50,131 nt of DNA from Singulisphaera sp. GP187 (lineage in GTDB: Bacteria > Planctomycetota > Phycisphaerae > Phycisphaerales > SM1A02): NCBI GenBank assembly GCA_945888705.1, contig CAMDAQ010000002.1, positions 1-50,131 of the forward strand, read 5' to 3'. Below are positions 25,398-33,487 of the stretch, piece by piece. A model generated the notes under the pieces. That model was not told where the DNA came from, did not search any database, and worked only from the letters and a program-made list of their open reading frames with translations. Each line of letters starts with the position of its first letter. The first letter of the stretch is position 1. A program made the position numbers and the translations under genes.

Positions 25398-26513
25398 ATG
25401 AGGCGCCGCCTGTCCTACCGGCCGGCGCTCGGTGGACTCGTCTTCGTGATCGGGGTGCTCGTGCTGGTCATGGCTGTCGTGTGGCGGCCGTCCAATCTCC
25501 TGATCTGGGCGGTCGGCACGGCCGTCGGCATGATCGTCGTCAGCGGCCTCGCCAGCGGCGCGATGATGATTGCGCTCAGGGTCCGTCGGCTCGTGCCGCG
25601 CGATGCGCGGGTGGGCCAGCCGCTGGTCCTGCAGTACGAGGTGCGCAATGCGTCGTGGATCTGGCCCGCCTTCGCGGTGTCGATCCGCGAGTCCGCGCTC
25701 GGCCCATCGCAGGGATGGCTCGTCTCGGTCGGTCCTGGCGAACGATGCGTGGTCGAGCTGGCATGGTGGCCCCAGCAGCGCGGCGAGGTGCAGCTCTCTG
25801 ACGTGATCGCGCAGTCCGCGTTCCCGTTCGGGCTCGTCGGCAAGCGCGTGACCTGGCGACAGCGTGCCACGATCACGGTGCTGCCTCGCGTCGTGCGCGT
25901 GCCGGCGCCGCGGCTGCGCGCACTGCTCGACCGCGGGCCCGCCGGGCAACGCGCGGCCTCACGACCGGGCCACGGCGAGGAGTTTTTCGGTGTTCGCGAT
26001 GCACCCGAACTCACGAGCCTGCGCGACGTGGCCTGGCGTCGTTCGGCTTCGCGCGAGCAGCTGGCCGTGATCGAGCGTGCGAGCCCGAGCTACCCGCGCT
26101 TGCGGATCGTGCTCAACCTGTCCGAGCCCACCGACGCCCTGGCCGCTCGCGTGCCTGCCGGCGTCGATGCGCGGCAGCGGGAGGAAGATGCGATCACGTT
26201 GGCGGCGAGCCTCGCCTCGAGTGCGATCACACTTGGCCACGAGGTCAGCCTTCGGGTGCATGGGTTGCCGTGTGCGCCCATGCCGGCGGCCGGAGGCGTG
26301 CGCCATCTCGATCGACTGCTGGTGCAGTTGGCGAAGCTCGACCTCGATGCTCCGCGGGCGACCGCCATGGTCTCAGGCCCCGGCGATGAGCGATCGGCGA
26401 CGGTCGTCATCCATCCAGGCCGCATCGATCCGTCGATCGGCGGTGCCGCGGCGATCCACCAGTCCGCGGCGCAGTTGCAGAGCCTGAGCTCTCGGCAGGG
26501 GAGCGCAGCATGA
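25398..26513 (+). CDS. DUF58 domain protein
   Basis: The 371-aa protein begins with two membrane helices (about residues 11-30 and 35-58). A beta-rich part follows, then the DUF58 block (GHGEEFFGVRDAPE, LTSLRDVAWRRSASREQLAV), which is related to von Willebrand A folds. DUF58 proteins usually sit between a MoxR ATPase and a membrane transglutaminase. Here the transglutaminase follows with a 4-bp overlap (ATGA), but no MoxR gene precedes; the DUF2314-like gene occupies that place, 31 nt upstream. The role is probably in envelope maturation, by inference. Confidence 0.88.
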   Translation: MRRRLSYRPALGGLVFVIGVLVLVMAVVWRPSNLLIWAVGTAVGMIVVSGLASGAMMIALRVRRLVPRDARVGQPLVLQYEVRNASWIWPAFAVSIRESALGPSQGWLVSVGPGERCVVELAWWPQQRGEVQLSDVIAQSAFPFGLVGKRVTWRQRATITVLPRVVRVPAPRLRALLDRGPAGQRAASRPGHGEEFFGVRDAPELTSLRDVAWRRSASREQLAVIERASPSYPRLRIVLNLSEPTDALAARVPAGVDARQREEDAITLAASLASSAITLGHEVSLRVHGLPCAPMPAAGGVRHLDRLLVQLAKLDLDAPRATAMVSGPGDERSATVVIHPGRIDPSIGGAAAIHQSAAQLQSLSSRQGSAA

Positions 26514-28762
26514 CGATGCCGCGCGCGATGCAGGCCTTGATCCTCGTCACGGCGATGCTGTCGCTCTCGGCGTTCTGCATCGCCGACGATTCCTTTGTCT
26601 TCCTGTCGTTCTCGCTCGTCGCGGCGGCGCTCAGCGGTGTGCTCTCCCAGGGCGCGCGGCCCCGTCGCCTGCCCACGCTCGTCGCGCACTCGATCATCGC
26701 CAGCCTGGTGGCTGCTGCGGCGGTCTCGGCGTTCCTCGCCGGTCGGCCGCCCGATGTCGGACAGGTCGGCTTCCTCTGCGGGACGGCGCTCGTCATCAAG
26801 CTCTTCGCCCGGCACCGCGCGGCGGACGAACGGCATGTGCTGGCGCTGGGCTCGATCCTGCTGCTCGTCGCCGCGCTCGATGGCACCGACGTGCTCGCGG
26901 GCCTGCCTCTGGTCCTGGGGTCGCTGCTCATGCCGGTCTGTGCAGCGGCAGCCTGGGTGCAGTCGAGCACGGAGCGCGCGGCGGCAGCGCATGCAGCTCG
27001 GATCCCGTCCGGTGCGCTGCCGGTGGCGTTCGAACCCACGGTCGGCACGTCGCCCATGCGCAGCTGGACTGGCTTTGCGATCGCCTCGGTGATCGTGACG
27101 GCCATCTGTGGCGTGCTCGTCTTCCTGGGCTTTCCCCGGCAGGGTCTCGAGGGCGAGACCTGGAGCCGCACCCGCGCCGGTGGTTTCTCGCTGCGTGTGA
27201 GCCTCGCTTCGGACGAACGCATCGAGGACTCCCGCACCGAGGTCATGACCGTGCGCTGGATCGGTCCTGACGACGTGGCGATCGAGCACAGCGAACCGCT
27301 CCACCTGCGCGGCGCCGTCTTCGATCGCTACGACCCGATCTCGCAGTCATGGCAGGTCCCGCAGCAGCCACGTCGCGAGTACGTCGAAGGCGACGGCGCG
27401 GCGTTCGTGCCGTTCGTGGACTCGGGCATCGATGCACGGTTCCAGGTGTATCGACAGGTCGTGCAGATGCGCGGGCTCGCCACCAACCAGGTCTTCAGCG
27501 TACTGGCACCGATCTCGATTCAGGCCGCCAGCGGCATGTCGGTCGCGCTCGATCAGTCCACGATGCTCCTGTCGAGCGCGTCGAGCCGGATCGGCGAGTT
27601 CGATCGCTACGCCGTGGCGGTCAAGCCGTATGCCAGCGATCGCGACATGACGTTGCTGTCGGGCGGGTTCGTCGAGCCCGGCCCTCTGCCCACCTTCCCG
27701 GTCGCGGGGGTGCAGCCCTTGGCGCTCGAGCTATGGGAGCAATGGAAGCCACGCGGTCGCATGGTGCCCGATCTCGAAGAAGCCGCACGCCGCCCGGCGG
27801 CGCGATGGGAGCGCAACCGCGCGGTTGCGACGGCGCTCGAGTCGGCGCTGCTGTCCGGGGACTACCGCTACACGACGGATCTGGGTTCCATCGTGCGTCG
27901 TCGGGGCGAGGATCCGATCGTGAACTTCCTCGCGTCGTCGCGACAGGGGCACTGCCAGTACTTCGCCAGCGCGCTCTGCGCGATGTGCCAGTCCATGGGG
28001 GTGGATGCGCGCGTGGTGGCCGGCTTCATCGCGCTCGAGTACGACGCCGCGCAGTTGCAGTACATCGTGCGATCGTCCAATGCCCACGCGTGGGTCGAGG
28101 TGCGCACGGGCGATGCCCAGTGGACCACCTTCGACGGCACGCCGCCGACGACGCTCGAAGCCCTGCAGGCCGAGCAGCGCAGCTGGGCCGATGGCCTGCG
28201 CTGGCTGTGGGACCCGCTCAACTTCGCCTGGACGCGACATGTGGTCAGCTTCGATGTCCAGGCGCAGGCCGAACTCGCCGACCGCATGGCCAGCACGCGC
28301 GAAGCGCTGTCGCGTCCGGTTCGCGCCGTGCGCGAGGCGCTCGATGCCGTGCGCCAGCGGCTGGTGGAGACCTTTTCCGGCCTGGTCGGCAGCCTCTGGC
28401 TGGTGTCGATCGGGATGGTGCTGGCCGCGTCCATCGTCGTGGTCGTGCTGCTGCGGGGCAGGCGTCGTCGGACGGCTCCGCTGCTTGGTCCTGGTGCTTC
28501 GCCGCGCGAGCGCGAGCTGACGCGGCATTATCTGGATGCACTCCGGATCGCCCGTCGGCTCGGTGCACTCCGTCGGCCCGGCATGACGCCGTTCGACGTC
28601 GCCGCAGCGCTCGCCGTGCGGTCGCCCGAGGCCGCCATGCACCTTCGGTCGGTGGTCGAGGGGTTCTATGCCGTGCGCTTTGGAGGCCGTCCCGCCACGG
28701 CCGAACGTTGCTCGGCGGCTGCGCGCTCCTTGATGGCACTGCGACGCACGCGAACCCTGTGA
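26510..28762 (+). CDS. TgpA-like membrane transglutaminase
   Basis: The 750-aa protein has an N-terminal membrane region with about six helices in the first 230 residues. A periplasmic part follows that contains a transglutaminase core with Cys482 (GHCQYFASALC), His526 (NAHAWVEV) and Asp542 (TFDGTPP). A further membrane helix lies near 630-650, and the C-terminal tail contains a DUF4129-like segment (LRSVVEGFYAVRFGG). This order is that of TgpA/DUF3488-transglutaminase proteins. The catalytic triad is intact. The start overlaps the DUF58 stop, so the two are translationally coupled. Confidence 0.93.
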   Translation: MTMPRAMQALILVTAMLSLSAFCIADDSFVFLSFSLVAAALSGVLSQGARPRRLPTLVAHSIIASLVAAAAVSAFLAGRPPDVGQVGFLCGTALVIKLFARHRAADERHVLALGSILLLVAALDGTDVLAGLPLVLGSLLMPVCAAAAWVQSSTERAAAAHAARIPSGALPVAFEPTVGTSPMRSWTGFAIASVIVTAICGVLVFLGFPRQGLEGETWSRTRAGGFSLRVSLASDERIEDSRTEVMTVRWIGPDDVAIEHSEPLHLRGAVFDRYDPISQSWQVPQQPRREYVEGDGAAFVPFVDSGIDARFQVYRQVVQMRGLATNQVFSVLAPISIQAASGMSVALDQSTMLLSSASSRIGEFDRYAVAVKPYASDRDMTLLSGGFVEPGPLPTFPVAGVQPLALELWEQWKPRGRMVPDLEEAARRPAARWERNRAVATALESALLSGDYRYTTDLGSIVRRRGEDPIVNFLASSRQGHCQYFASALCAMCQSMGVDARVVAGFIALEYDAAQLQYIVRSSNAHAWVEVRTGDAQWTTFDGTPPTTLEALQAEQRSWADGLRWLWDPLNFAWTRHVVSFDVQAQAELADRMASTREALSRPVRAVREALDAVRQRLVETFSGLVGSLWLVSIGMVLAASIVVVVLLRGRRRRTAPLLGPGASPRERELTRHYLDALRIARRLGALRRPGMTPFDVAAALAVRSPEAAMHLRSVVEGFYAVRFGGRPATAERCSAAARSLMALRRTRTL

Positions 28763-28773
28763 TCCGCGCCGCG

Positions 28774-28779
28774 TAGCAT
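28774..28779 (+). promoter_or_regulatory. -10 TAGCAT for the PilZ-like gene, leaderless type
   Basis: TAGCAT ends 6 nt before the ATG at 28786, with GGGGTC in the gap and no proper Shine-Dalgarno. Confidence 0.55.
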
Positions 28780-28785
28780 GGGGTC

Positions 28786-29628
28786 ATGCCAGCGCAACGA
28801 TCCCGAACGGCGGAGTGGCGACGGACCATGGCCCAGGTCTTCGAACGCGGCGGCGCGATCGAGGTCGCGATCGCGCGGCCGGGCATGGGTGCGGAATCGC
28901 GCGATGCCAGCGATCTGATCTGGCGCCTGCATGTGCTGGAACTGCGCGATGAGGACGTGCTCGTCGAGTCGCCGGCCACGGTCGGCATGCCGATCCAGCT
29001 TCGCGATGGCGTGTCGCTCATCGGGGTGATCACGCTGGGCCAGAACCGCTGGACCTTCACCACGCGCAAGCTCGGTGACGTGCCCGGCAAGGAAGGCCGC
29101 GTCCTGCGCCTCGAACTGCCCGACGCCGTCGAGCGCTGCCTGCGTCGCCATCCACGTCTTGAGCTTGGTGGGCTCACTCCGCCCGAGATCGACGTCTTCC
29201 CGCTGCTCGACCCTGCGAGCGTGCATGATGCCCAGGTCGCCTATGACGCGGTGGCGCGCGACTACCTCGAGCATGGCACGATCGGTGCCGAGCCCACGCG
29301 CCGCCCACAGGTCGGCCCGCCGGTCAAGGCCGAACTCATGAACATGGCGACCGGCGGCGTTGGTCTGCGCGTCGAGGCGACCGCAGCGCCGATCTTCGCC
29401 CGTCATCGCACCTTCTGGCTTCGCATTCCGCTCGGGTCGTCCATGCCGGTGCCGATCGTCGTGGCCGCCAAGCTGGCGCACACGCGCCTGGACAGCAGTC
29501 AGCGCACCTACGTCGGCTTGGGCTTCGATTTCAGTTTCCACCCCGCCCATGCCGACACACTCGCTCGGCAGCTTGCCCGCTACGCGCAGGCACGCCAGGC
29601 CGAGCAATCCGCACAGCGGCCGTCGTGA
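28786..29628 (+). CDS. PilZ-like (YcgR-type) c-di-GMP binding candidate
   Basis: The 280-aa soluble protein has an N-terminal strand-rich region, then a segment with RRHPR (an RxxxR arrangement) near residue 120. About 65 residues later comes MNMATGGVGLRVE, a fit to the (D/N)xSxxG part of PilZ domains with Ala instead of Ser. A long strand pair and a C-terminal helix follow. This order is that of YcgR-type flagellar brake proteins, which bind cyclic di-GMP. The interval between the two motifs is longer than usual and the second motif is imperfect, so binding is a prediction only. The ATG follows TAGCAT by 6 nt. Confidence 0.6.
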   Translation: MPAQRSRTAEWRRTMAQVFERGGAIEVAIARPGMGAESRDASDLIWRLHVLELRDEDVLVESPATVGMPIQLRDGVSLIGVITLGQNRWTFTTRKLGDVPGKEGRVLRLELPDAVERCLRRHPRLELGGLTPPEIDVFPLLDPASVHDAQVAYDAVARDYLEHGTIGAEPTRRPQVGPPVKAELMNMATGGVGLRVEATAAPIFARHRTFWLRIPLGSSMPVPIVVAAKLAHTRLDSSQRTYVGLGFDFSFHPAHADTLARQLARYAQARQAEQSAQRPS

Positions 29629-29657
29629 TCGGTCGTCGTCGATCCGATCTGCGCCCC

Positions 29658-29663
29658 TAGACT
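29658..29663 (+). promoter_or_regulatory. -10 TAGACT for the Bax-inhibitor-1 gene
   Basis: TAGACT lies 28 nt before the ATG at 29692. The leader contains CCAGGGAACC, a weak Shine-Dalgarno about 10 nt from the start. Confidence 0.45.
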
Positions 29664-29691
29664 CACCAACCCCATTCCAGGGAACCACACC

Positions 29692-30504
29692 ATGAGCCAG
29701 CTCCAATCCAGCAACCCCGTCTTCGCCGACCAGCTCTTCGATCAGAAGGTCCACGCCCAACCCGCAGGCGGCGTGGCGACCGTGCAGGGCGTCATCAACA
29801 AGACTGGCGCCTGCGCCATGCTCTGCGCGATCGCGGGTGCCATTGCGTACGCCGTCACGGGGTCGAACCCAGGCTGGTCGATGGGGTTCATGATCGCCTC
29901 GCTGATCTTCAGCTTCGTCGCCTTCTTCGCGATCTGGCGCAATCCCGCCAGTGCGCGATGGGTCGCACCCGTCTACTCGCTCCTGCAGGGCGCGACGATT
30001 GGCTCGGTCACCCTCTTCCTTGAGAAGATCCTTGAGTCCAAGGGCATCACCGTCGCCGGGGGCCTGGCGCTCCAGGCCTTCGTCATCACGATGGCGCTCA
30101 TGGGCACCATGCTCGGCCTCTACAAGGCTCGCATCTTGCGCGGCGGCCAGACCTTCCAGATGGCGCTCACGGTGGCGACCGTCGGCCTGATGGTCGTCAT
30201 GCTGATCGGCTTCGTGCTCTCGCTCTTCGGCGTGTCGCTGCCCTTCATCTCGCTCGGCAGCGCCCTCGAAGGCGGCACGCCGGCCCTGATCGGGCTGGGC
30301 ATCAACGTGCTCGTTCTTGGCCTGGCCTCGCTCTGGCTGGTGGTCGATTTCCGCGTCATCGACGACGCCGTGCAGGCTGGCGCTCCTCGTCAGTCGGAGT
30401 GGTACCTGGCCTTCGGCCTCGTGGTCACGCTCGTCTGGGTGTACATCGAGGCGCTCAAGCTGGCGTTCCGGCTTGCGGCTATGTTCGGCGGCAAGCGAGA
30501 CTGA
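29692..30504 (+). CDS. Bax inhibitor-1/YccA-family membrane protein
   Basis: The 270-aa protein has seven membrane helices after a 35-residue cytoplasmic start (MSQLQSSNPVFADQLFDQ). The segment MALMGTMLGLYKARILRGGQTFQMAL and the closing SEWYLAFGLVVTLVWVYIEALKL fit the BI-1 (TMBIM/YccA/DUF4870-like) family, whose bacterial members include pH-dependent calcium leak channels. The acidic residues near the last two helices (RVIDDAVQAG) may correspond to the pH-sensing Asp pair. The cobalamin-binding gene lies 59 nt downstream. Confidence 0.88.
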   Translation: MSQLQSSNPVFADQLFDQKVHAQPAGGVATVQGVINKTGACAMLCAIAGAIAYAVTGSNPGWSMGFMIASLIFSFVAFFAIWRNPASARWVAPVYSLLQGATIGSVTLFLEKILESKGITVAGGLALQAFVITMALMGTMLGLYKARILRGGQTFQMALTVATVGLMVVMLIGFVLSLFGVSLPFISLGSALEGGTPALIGLGINVLVLGLASLWLVVDFRVIDDAVQAGAPRQSEWYLAFGLVVTLVWVYIEALKLAFRLAAMFGGKRD

Positions 30505-30563
30505 CGATAACCCGGCACGAACCGGGGTGAATCCCCGGCGATCCGTCCAGCGAAGCCGCGAAC

Positions 30564-31646
30564 GTGAACCCTGCAAGCCGACAGGCTGCCGAGACCATCG
30601 ATGGCGTGTCCCGTGCCATCGCGGGCTGGGCCGCGGCACGTCTGCTCGAGCGCGTACCGGGCATCCAAGCGCGGTACGGCCCCGACGCCGAGCGGCTCTG
30701 GAAGGCTGAGATGCTCCAGCGACTGGGTCACTTGGCGGTTGCCGTCGCATTCGAGCGCGTCGAGCTGCTGGTGGAACAGGTGCAGTGGTCGCGCGTGGCG
30801 TTCTCATCACGCCAGGTGCACGACACCGACGTCGTCGAGAGCATGCACGCGCTGCGCGATGTGCTTGCGGAACAGCTGCCCAAGCAGGCGATGGTGGCGT
30901 GCCGGGTGGTCGACCAGGCTCTTGAGCGCGTTGCCGGCAGCGCCGTTCCGCAGCCGAGCTCGCTGCTCAATGCCACAGGCGGTGATTCGACGGCCGCACG
31001 GCTCTACCTGCTGCATCTTCTTGAGCGCAATCGCGACCGAGCGTGGCACGTGGTGCACGGTGCGCGCCTGTCCGGCCGTTCGCTTGCGCAGGTCTACGAA
31101 CGCATCCTGGTGCCCAGCATGGCCGAGGTCGGCCGCATGTGGCACATGCAGGAGGCCTCGATCGCTGATGAGCGCTTCGTGACCAACGCCACGCAGTCGA
31201 TGATGGCGCAGTTGCGGATGGATGTCCCGGTCGAAGGCGAGCGCCCGTGGCGCGTGCTGGCCACGAGCGTGGGCGGTGACCATCACGACATGGGCGTGCG
31301 CATGCTCGCGGATCTCTTCGAGGTCGCAGGCTGGAAGGTCGAGTGCCTCGGTGCGAACACGCCCGCCAACGAGATCGTGGCCATGCTCGATGCCTCCCAG
31401 ACCGGCCGGCCGATCCATGTGCTTGCACTGGGTATCGGCAGTTCCCTGTCGCTGCGTCCGCTCGCCGACACGATCGCCGCGGTGCATGCATCCCGCGCCG
31501 CCGAGGGCGTCCGCATCATCGTTGGTGGACACCCGTTCCAGATCGTGCCCGACCTCTGGAAGCTCGTCGGTGCCGATGCGTGCGCGCCCAGTTTCAGCGA
31601 CGCCGTGCAGCAGTCCGAGCGACTGATGCTCGCCACCGCGTCCTGA
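30564..31646 (+). CDS. Cobalamin-binding sensor-like protein (B12-binding_2 plus B12-binding)
   Basis: The 360-aa protein has an N-terminal helical part (1-135, no HTH seen), a helical cap domain (about 140-220) and a Rossmann-like B12-binding domain with GDHHDMG (239-244; His241 as the lower axial ligand), LGANTP and IVGGHPF. The cap has W193 and E203 spaced as in CarH/LitR photoreceptors (W-x9-E-H), but the following His is Arg204 here. It begins at GTG (start codon read as Met). No methyltransferase, HTH or kinase domain is attached, and no B12-dependent enzyme is adjacent, so it may be a sensor or carrier acting on partners elsewhere. A 6-bp hairpin (CCGGGG-TGAAT-CCCCGG) lies in its 5' region. 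Confidence 0.8.
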   Translation: MNPASRQAAETIDGVSRAIAGWAAARLLERVPGIQARYGPDAERLWKAEMLQRLGHLAVAVAFERVELLVEQVQWSRVAFSSRQVHDTDVVESMHALRDVLAEQLPKQAMVACRVVDQALERVAGSAVPQPSSLLNATGGDSTAARLYLLHLLERNRDRAWHVVHGARLSGRSLAQVYERILVPSMAEVGRMWHMQEASIADERFVTNATQSMMAQLRMDVPVEGERPWRVLATSVGGDHHDMGVRMLADLFEVAGWKVECLGANTPANEIVAMLDASQTGRPIHVLALGIGSSLSLRPLADTIAAVHASRAAEGVRIIVGGHPFQIVPDLWKLVGADACAPSFSDAVQQSERLMLATAS

Positions 31647-31688
31647 ATTGAGCGTTCCCGAGCCTGCGCGGCGGGCGCATCCCGGCGA

Positions 31689-32945
31689 TCAGCCTTGGAA
31701 CCGTGCGAAGACCAGGCTGGTGTTGTGCCCGCCGAAGCCGAAGGAGTTGTTGATCGCGTAGCGCAGCGAGCGTTCCTTCGCGTGATTGGGCACGAAGTCG
31801 AGATCGAATCCGTCATCAGGGCTGTGCAGGTTGATGGTCGGAGGCAGGATGCCCGACTTCACGGCCATCACCGTCGCTACGGTCTCGATGCCGCCGGCTG
31901 CGCCGAGTCCGTGGCCAGTGACGCCCTTGGTGCTGCTGACCGAGAGCTTCGTCGCGTGATGGCCGAAGACCTGCTTCACGGCGGCCACCTCGGCGGCGTC
32001 GCCAAGCGGCGTGCTGGTGCCGTGGGCGTTGATGTAGCCGATGGCATCGGGCGCGAGCTGCGCATCGGCCAGGGCGTTGATCATCGCGCGCTGCGCGCCG
32101 GCACCGGCGGGGTCCGGGGCCGCGATGTGGTGGGCGTCGCCGCTGACGCCGTAGCCCACGAGCTCGGCGTAGATCTTTGCGCCGCGGGCCTTGGCGTGCT
32201 CGAGCTCCTCGAGCACGATCACGCCAGCGCCCTCGGAGAGCACGAAACCGTCACGATCGCGGTCGAAGGGGCGGCTTGCCTCGGTCGGGGCATCGTTGCG
32301 GGTGCTGAGGGCCTTCATGGCGGCGAAGCTGGCCATGCAGAGCTGGGTCACGGAGCCCTCGGCGCCGCCGGCGATCATGACGTCGGCATCACCGCGCTGG
32401 ATGAAGTGGTACGCGGCCCCGATCGCGTGGCTGCCGCTCGCGCAGGCGGTGGCCGTGACGACGTTCGAGCCGCGCAGGCCGAATCGGATGCTGACGTGCC
32501 CTGAGCAGGAATTCAGCATCAGCTTGGGCACGGTGAAGGGGTTCACCATGCGGGGGCCGGACTGGGCGATCTTGTTGATGCCCTGTTCGATCGTCTCGAT
32601 GCCGCCGATGCCGCTGCCGATCGCGACGCCGCGGCGGTATGGGTCACCCGCGGTGAAGTCGATGCCGCTGTCGGCGGCGGCCTCGCAGGCGGCCGTGTAT
32701 CCGAAGATGCAATAGCGGTCCATGCGCTTGGCATCGCGGGGATCGAGCACCTTGGTGTAGTCGAGGTTGCGCACCTCGCCCCCGAAGGTGACGGACCAGT
32801 CGCCGCTCTGGGCGAACGCCGTGACCGGTCCGATGCCGGAACGGCCGTGGATCATGGAATCCCAGGTGGCGGGGGCGGAGTGGCCGCAGTCGGTCACGGC
32901 GCCAAGGCCGGTGACCACGACGCGTCGCAGGGTCAAGGTGCGCAT
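31689..32945 (-). CDS. fabF: Beta-ketoacyl-ACP synthase II
   Basis: FabF elongates acyl chains by Claisen condensation of acyl and malonyl-ACP. The 418-aa protein has the N-terminal RRVVVTGLGAVTDCG, the active-site cysteine in TACASGSHAIGAA, the two catalytic histidines in NAHGTSTPLGD and KGVTGHGLGAAG, and the C-terminal NNSFGFGGHNTSLVF. It is downstream of acpP on the same strand, but a strong terminator lies in the gap and it has its own TAGGTT 9 nt before the ATG, so the pair is probably uncoupled. Confidence 0.97.
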   Translation of the reverse strand: MRTLTLRRVVVTGLGAVTDCGHSAPATWDSMIHGRSGIGPVTAFAQSGDWSVTFGGEVRNLDYTKVLDPRDAKRMDRYCIFGYTAACEAAADSGIDFTAGDPYRRGVAIGSGIGGIETIEQGINKIAQSGPRMVNPFTVPKLMLNSCSGHVSIRFGLRGSNVVTATACASGSHAIGAAYHFIQRGDADVMIAGGAEGSVTQLCMASFAAMKALSTRNDAPTEASRPFDRDRDGFVLSEGAGVIVLEELEHAKARGAKIYAELVGYGVSGDAHHIAAPDPAGAGAQRAMINALADAQLAPDAIGYINAHGTSTPLGDAAEVAAVKQVFGHHATKLSVSSTKGVTGHGLGAAGGIETVATVMAVKSGILPPTINLHSPDDGFDLDFVPNHAKERSLRYAINNSFGFGGHNTSLVFARFQG

Positions 32946-32954
32946 GGACCGGAG

Positions 32955-32960
32955 AACCTA
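32955..32960 (-). promoter_or_regulatory. -10 TAGGTT for fabF, leaderless type
   Basis: TAGGTT on the minus strand ends 9 nt before the ATG at 32945. It lies immediately downstream of the acpP terminator T-tract. Confidence 0.5.
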
Positions 32961-33001
32961 CACAAAAAGAACCAAGGAGGGCGACTGGGCGCCCTCCTTG
33001 G
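32961..33001 (-). terminator. Strong intrinsic terminator between acpP and fabF
   Basis: On the minus strand CCAAGGAGGGCG (33001-32990) pairs perfectly with CGCCCTCCTTGG (32983-32972) around CCCAGT, followed by TTCTTTTTGTG. A 12-bp stem with a T-tract is the best terminator in the window. It should end acpP transcripts before fabF. Confidence 0.92.
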
Positions 33002-33105
33002 ATTCGGTCGGTCGATGGCCTTGGGCCTTCGGCTGGATCAGCGCGACCGGGACCTGGGCACCGCCCAGCTGTTTCCCAGAAGCCGCCCGCCCAGCCGTGG
33101 CATGA

Positions 33106-33357
33106 TCAGCCGCCGGCAGCCTTGCGCTGCTTGATGTAGTCGATGGCCAAGCCCACGGTCTGCAGCTTCTCGCTGTCGCCTTCGGGGATCTTGGTGCCGA
33201 ACTCCTCCTCGAAGGCCATCAGCAACTCGACCATGTCGAGGCTGTCGGCGTTGAGGTCGGTCATGAAGTTCGTCTCGCGCTTGATCTCGGCCTTCTCGAC
33301 CTTGATCTTGTCGGCGATGATGTTGATCACCTTGGCTTCAATCTCTGCTTCGGTCAA
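33106..33357 (-). CDS. acpP: Acyl carrier protein, TTG start
   Basis: The 83-aa four-helix carrier holds the growing acyl chain on a phosphopantetheine arm. The attachment site is clear in MTDLNADSLDMVELLMAFEEEF (serine of DSL). The C-terminal EKLQTVGLAIDYIKQRKAAGG is typical. The start is the TTG at 33357, preceded by AGGAGG 7 nt upstream; the track ORF to 33939 has no start that fits. acpP is normally one of the most abundant proteins, so a TTG start is noteworthy. TATACT lies about 40 nt upstream. Confidence 0.95.
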   Translation of the reverse strand: MTEAEIEAKVINIIADKIKVEKAEIKRETNFMTDLNADSLDMVELLMAFEEEFGTKIPEGDSEKLQTVGLAIDYIKQRKAAGG

Positions 33358-33364
33358 AGGGGTG

Positions 33365-33370
33365 CCTCCT
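33365..33370 (-). promoter_or_regulatory. Ribosome binding site of acpP
   Basis: AGGAGG on the minus strand ends 7 nt before the TTG at 33357. It decides this start, since no ATG or GTG is in frame nearby. Confidence 0.85.
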
Positions 33371-33396
33371 GCAACGGCGGAATGCCGTGGGGGCGA

Positions 33397-33402
33397 AGTA
33401 TA
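33397..33402 (-). promoter_or_regulatory. -10 TATACT for acpP
   Basis: TATACT is the best -10 match in this 130-bp divergent region. It would give a leader of about 33 nt with AGGAGG. No convincing -35 was seen. Confidence 0.65.
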
Positions 33403-33441
33403 GCGATGGCGCACGAACCCGTCGCGGCGGTGGGAGACCGA

Positions 33442-33447
33442 TACACT
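33442..33447 (+). promoter_or_regulatory. -10 TACACT for fabG
   Basis: TACACT lies 40 nt before the proposed ATC start of fabG and would give a leader of roughly 34 nt carrying GAGGAAAGGA. Confidence 0.5.
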
Positions 33448-33470
33448 CGAGCGGTGCGCTCCGGCGCCCA

Positions 33471-33480
33471 GAGGAAAGGA
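33471..33480 (+). promoter_or_regulatory. Ribosome binding site of fabG
   Basis: GAGGAAAGGA ends 7 nt before ATC at 33488. There is no ATG, GTG or TTG in the fabG frame between this site and the conserved TGASRGIG motif. Confidence 0.7.
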
Positions 33481-33487
33481 ACCTCCC

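Noticed and set aside
28666-30810. 714-aa minus-strand ORF
   Set aside because: It is antisense to the PilZ-like and Bax-inhibitor genes; His/Asp/Arg-rich composition is that of a shadow.
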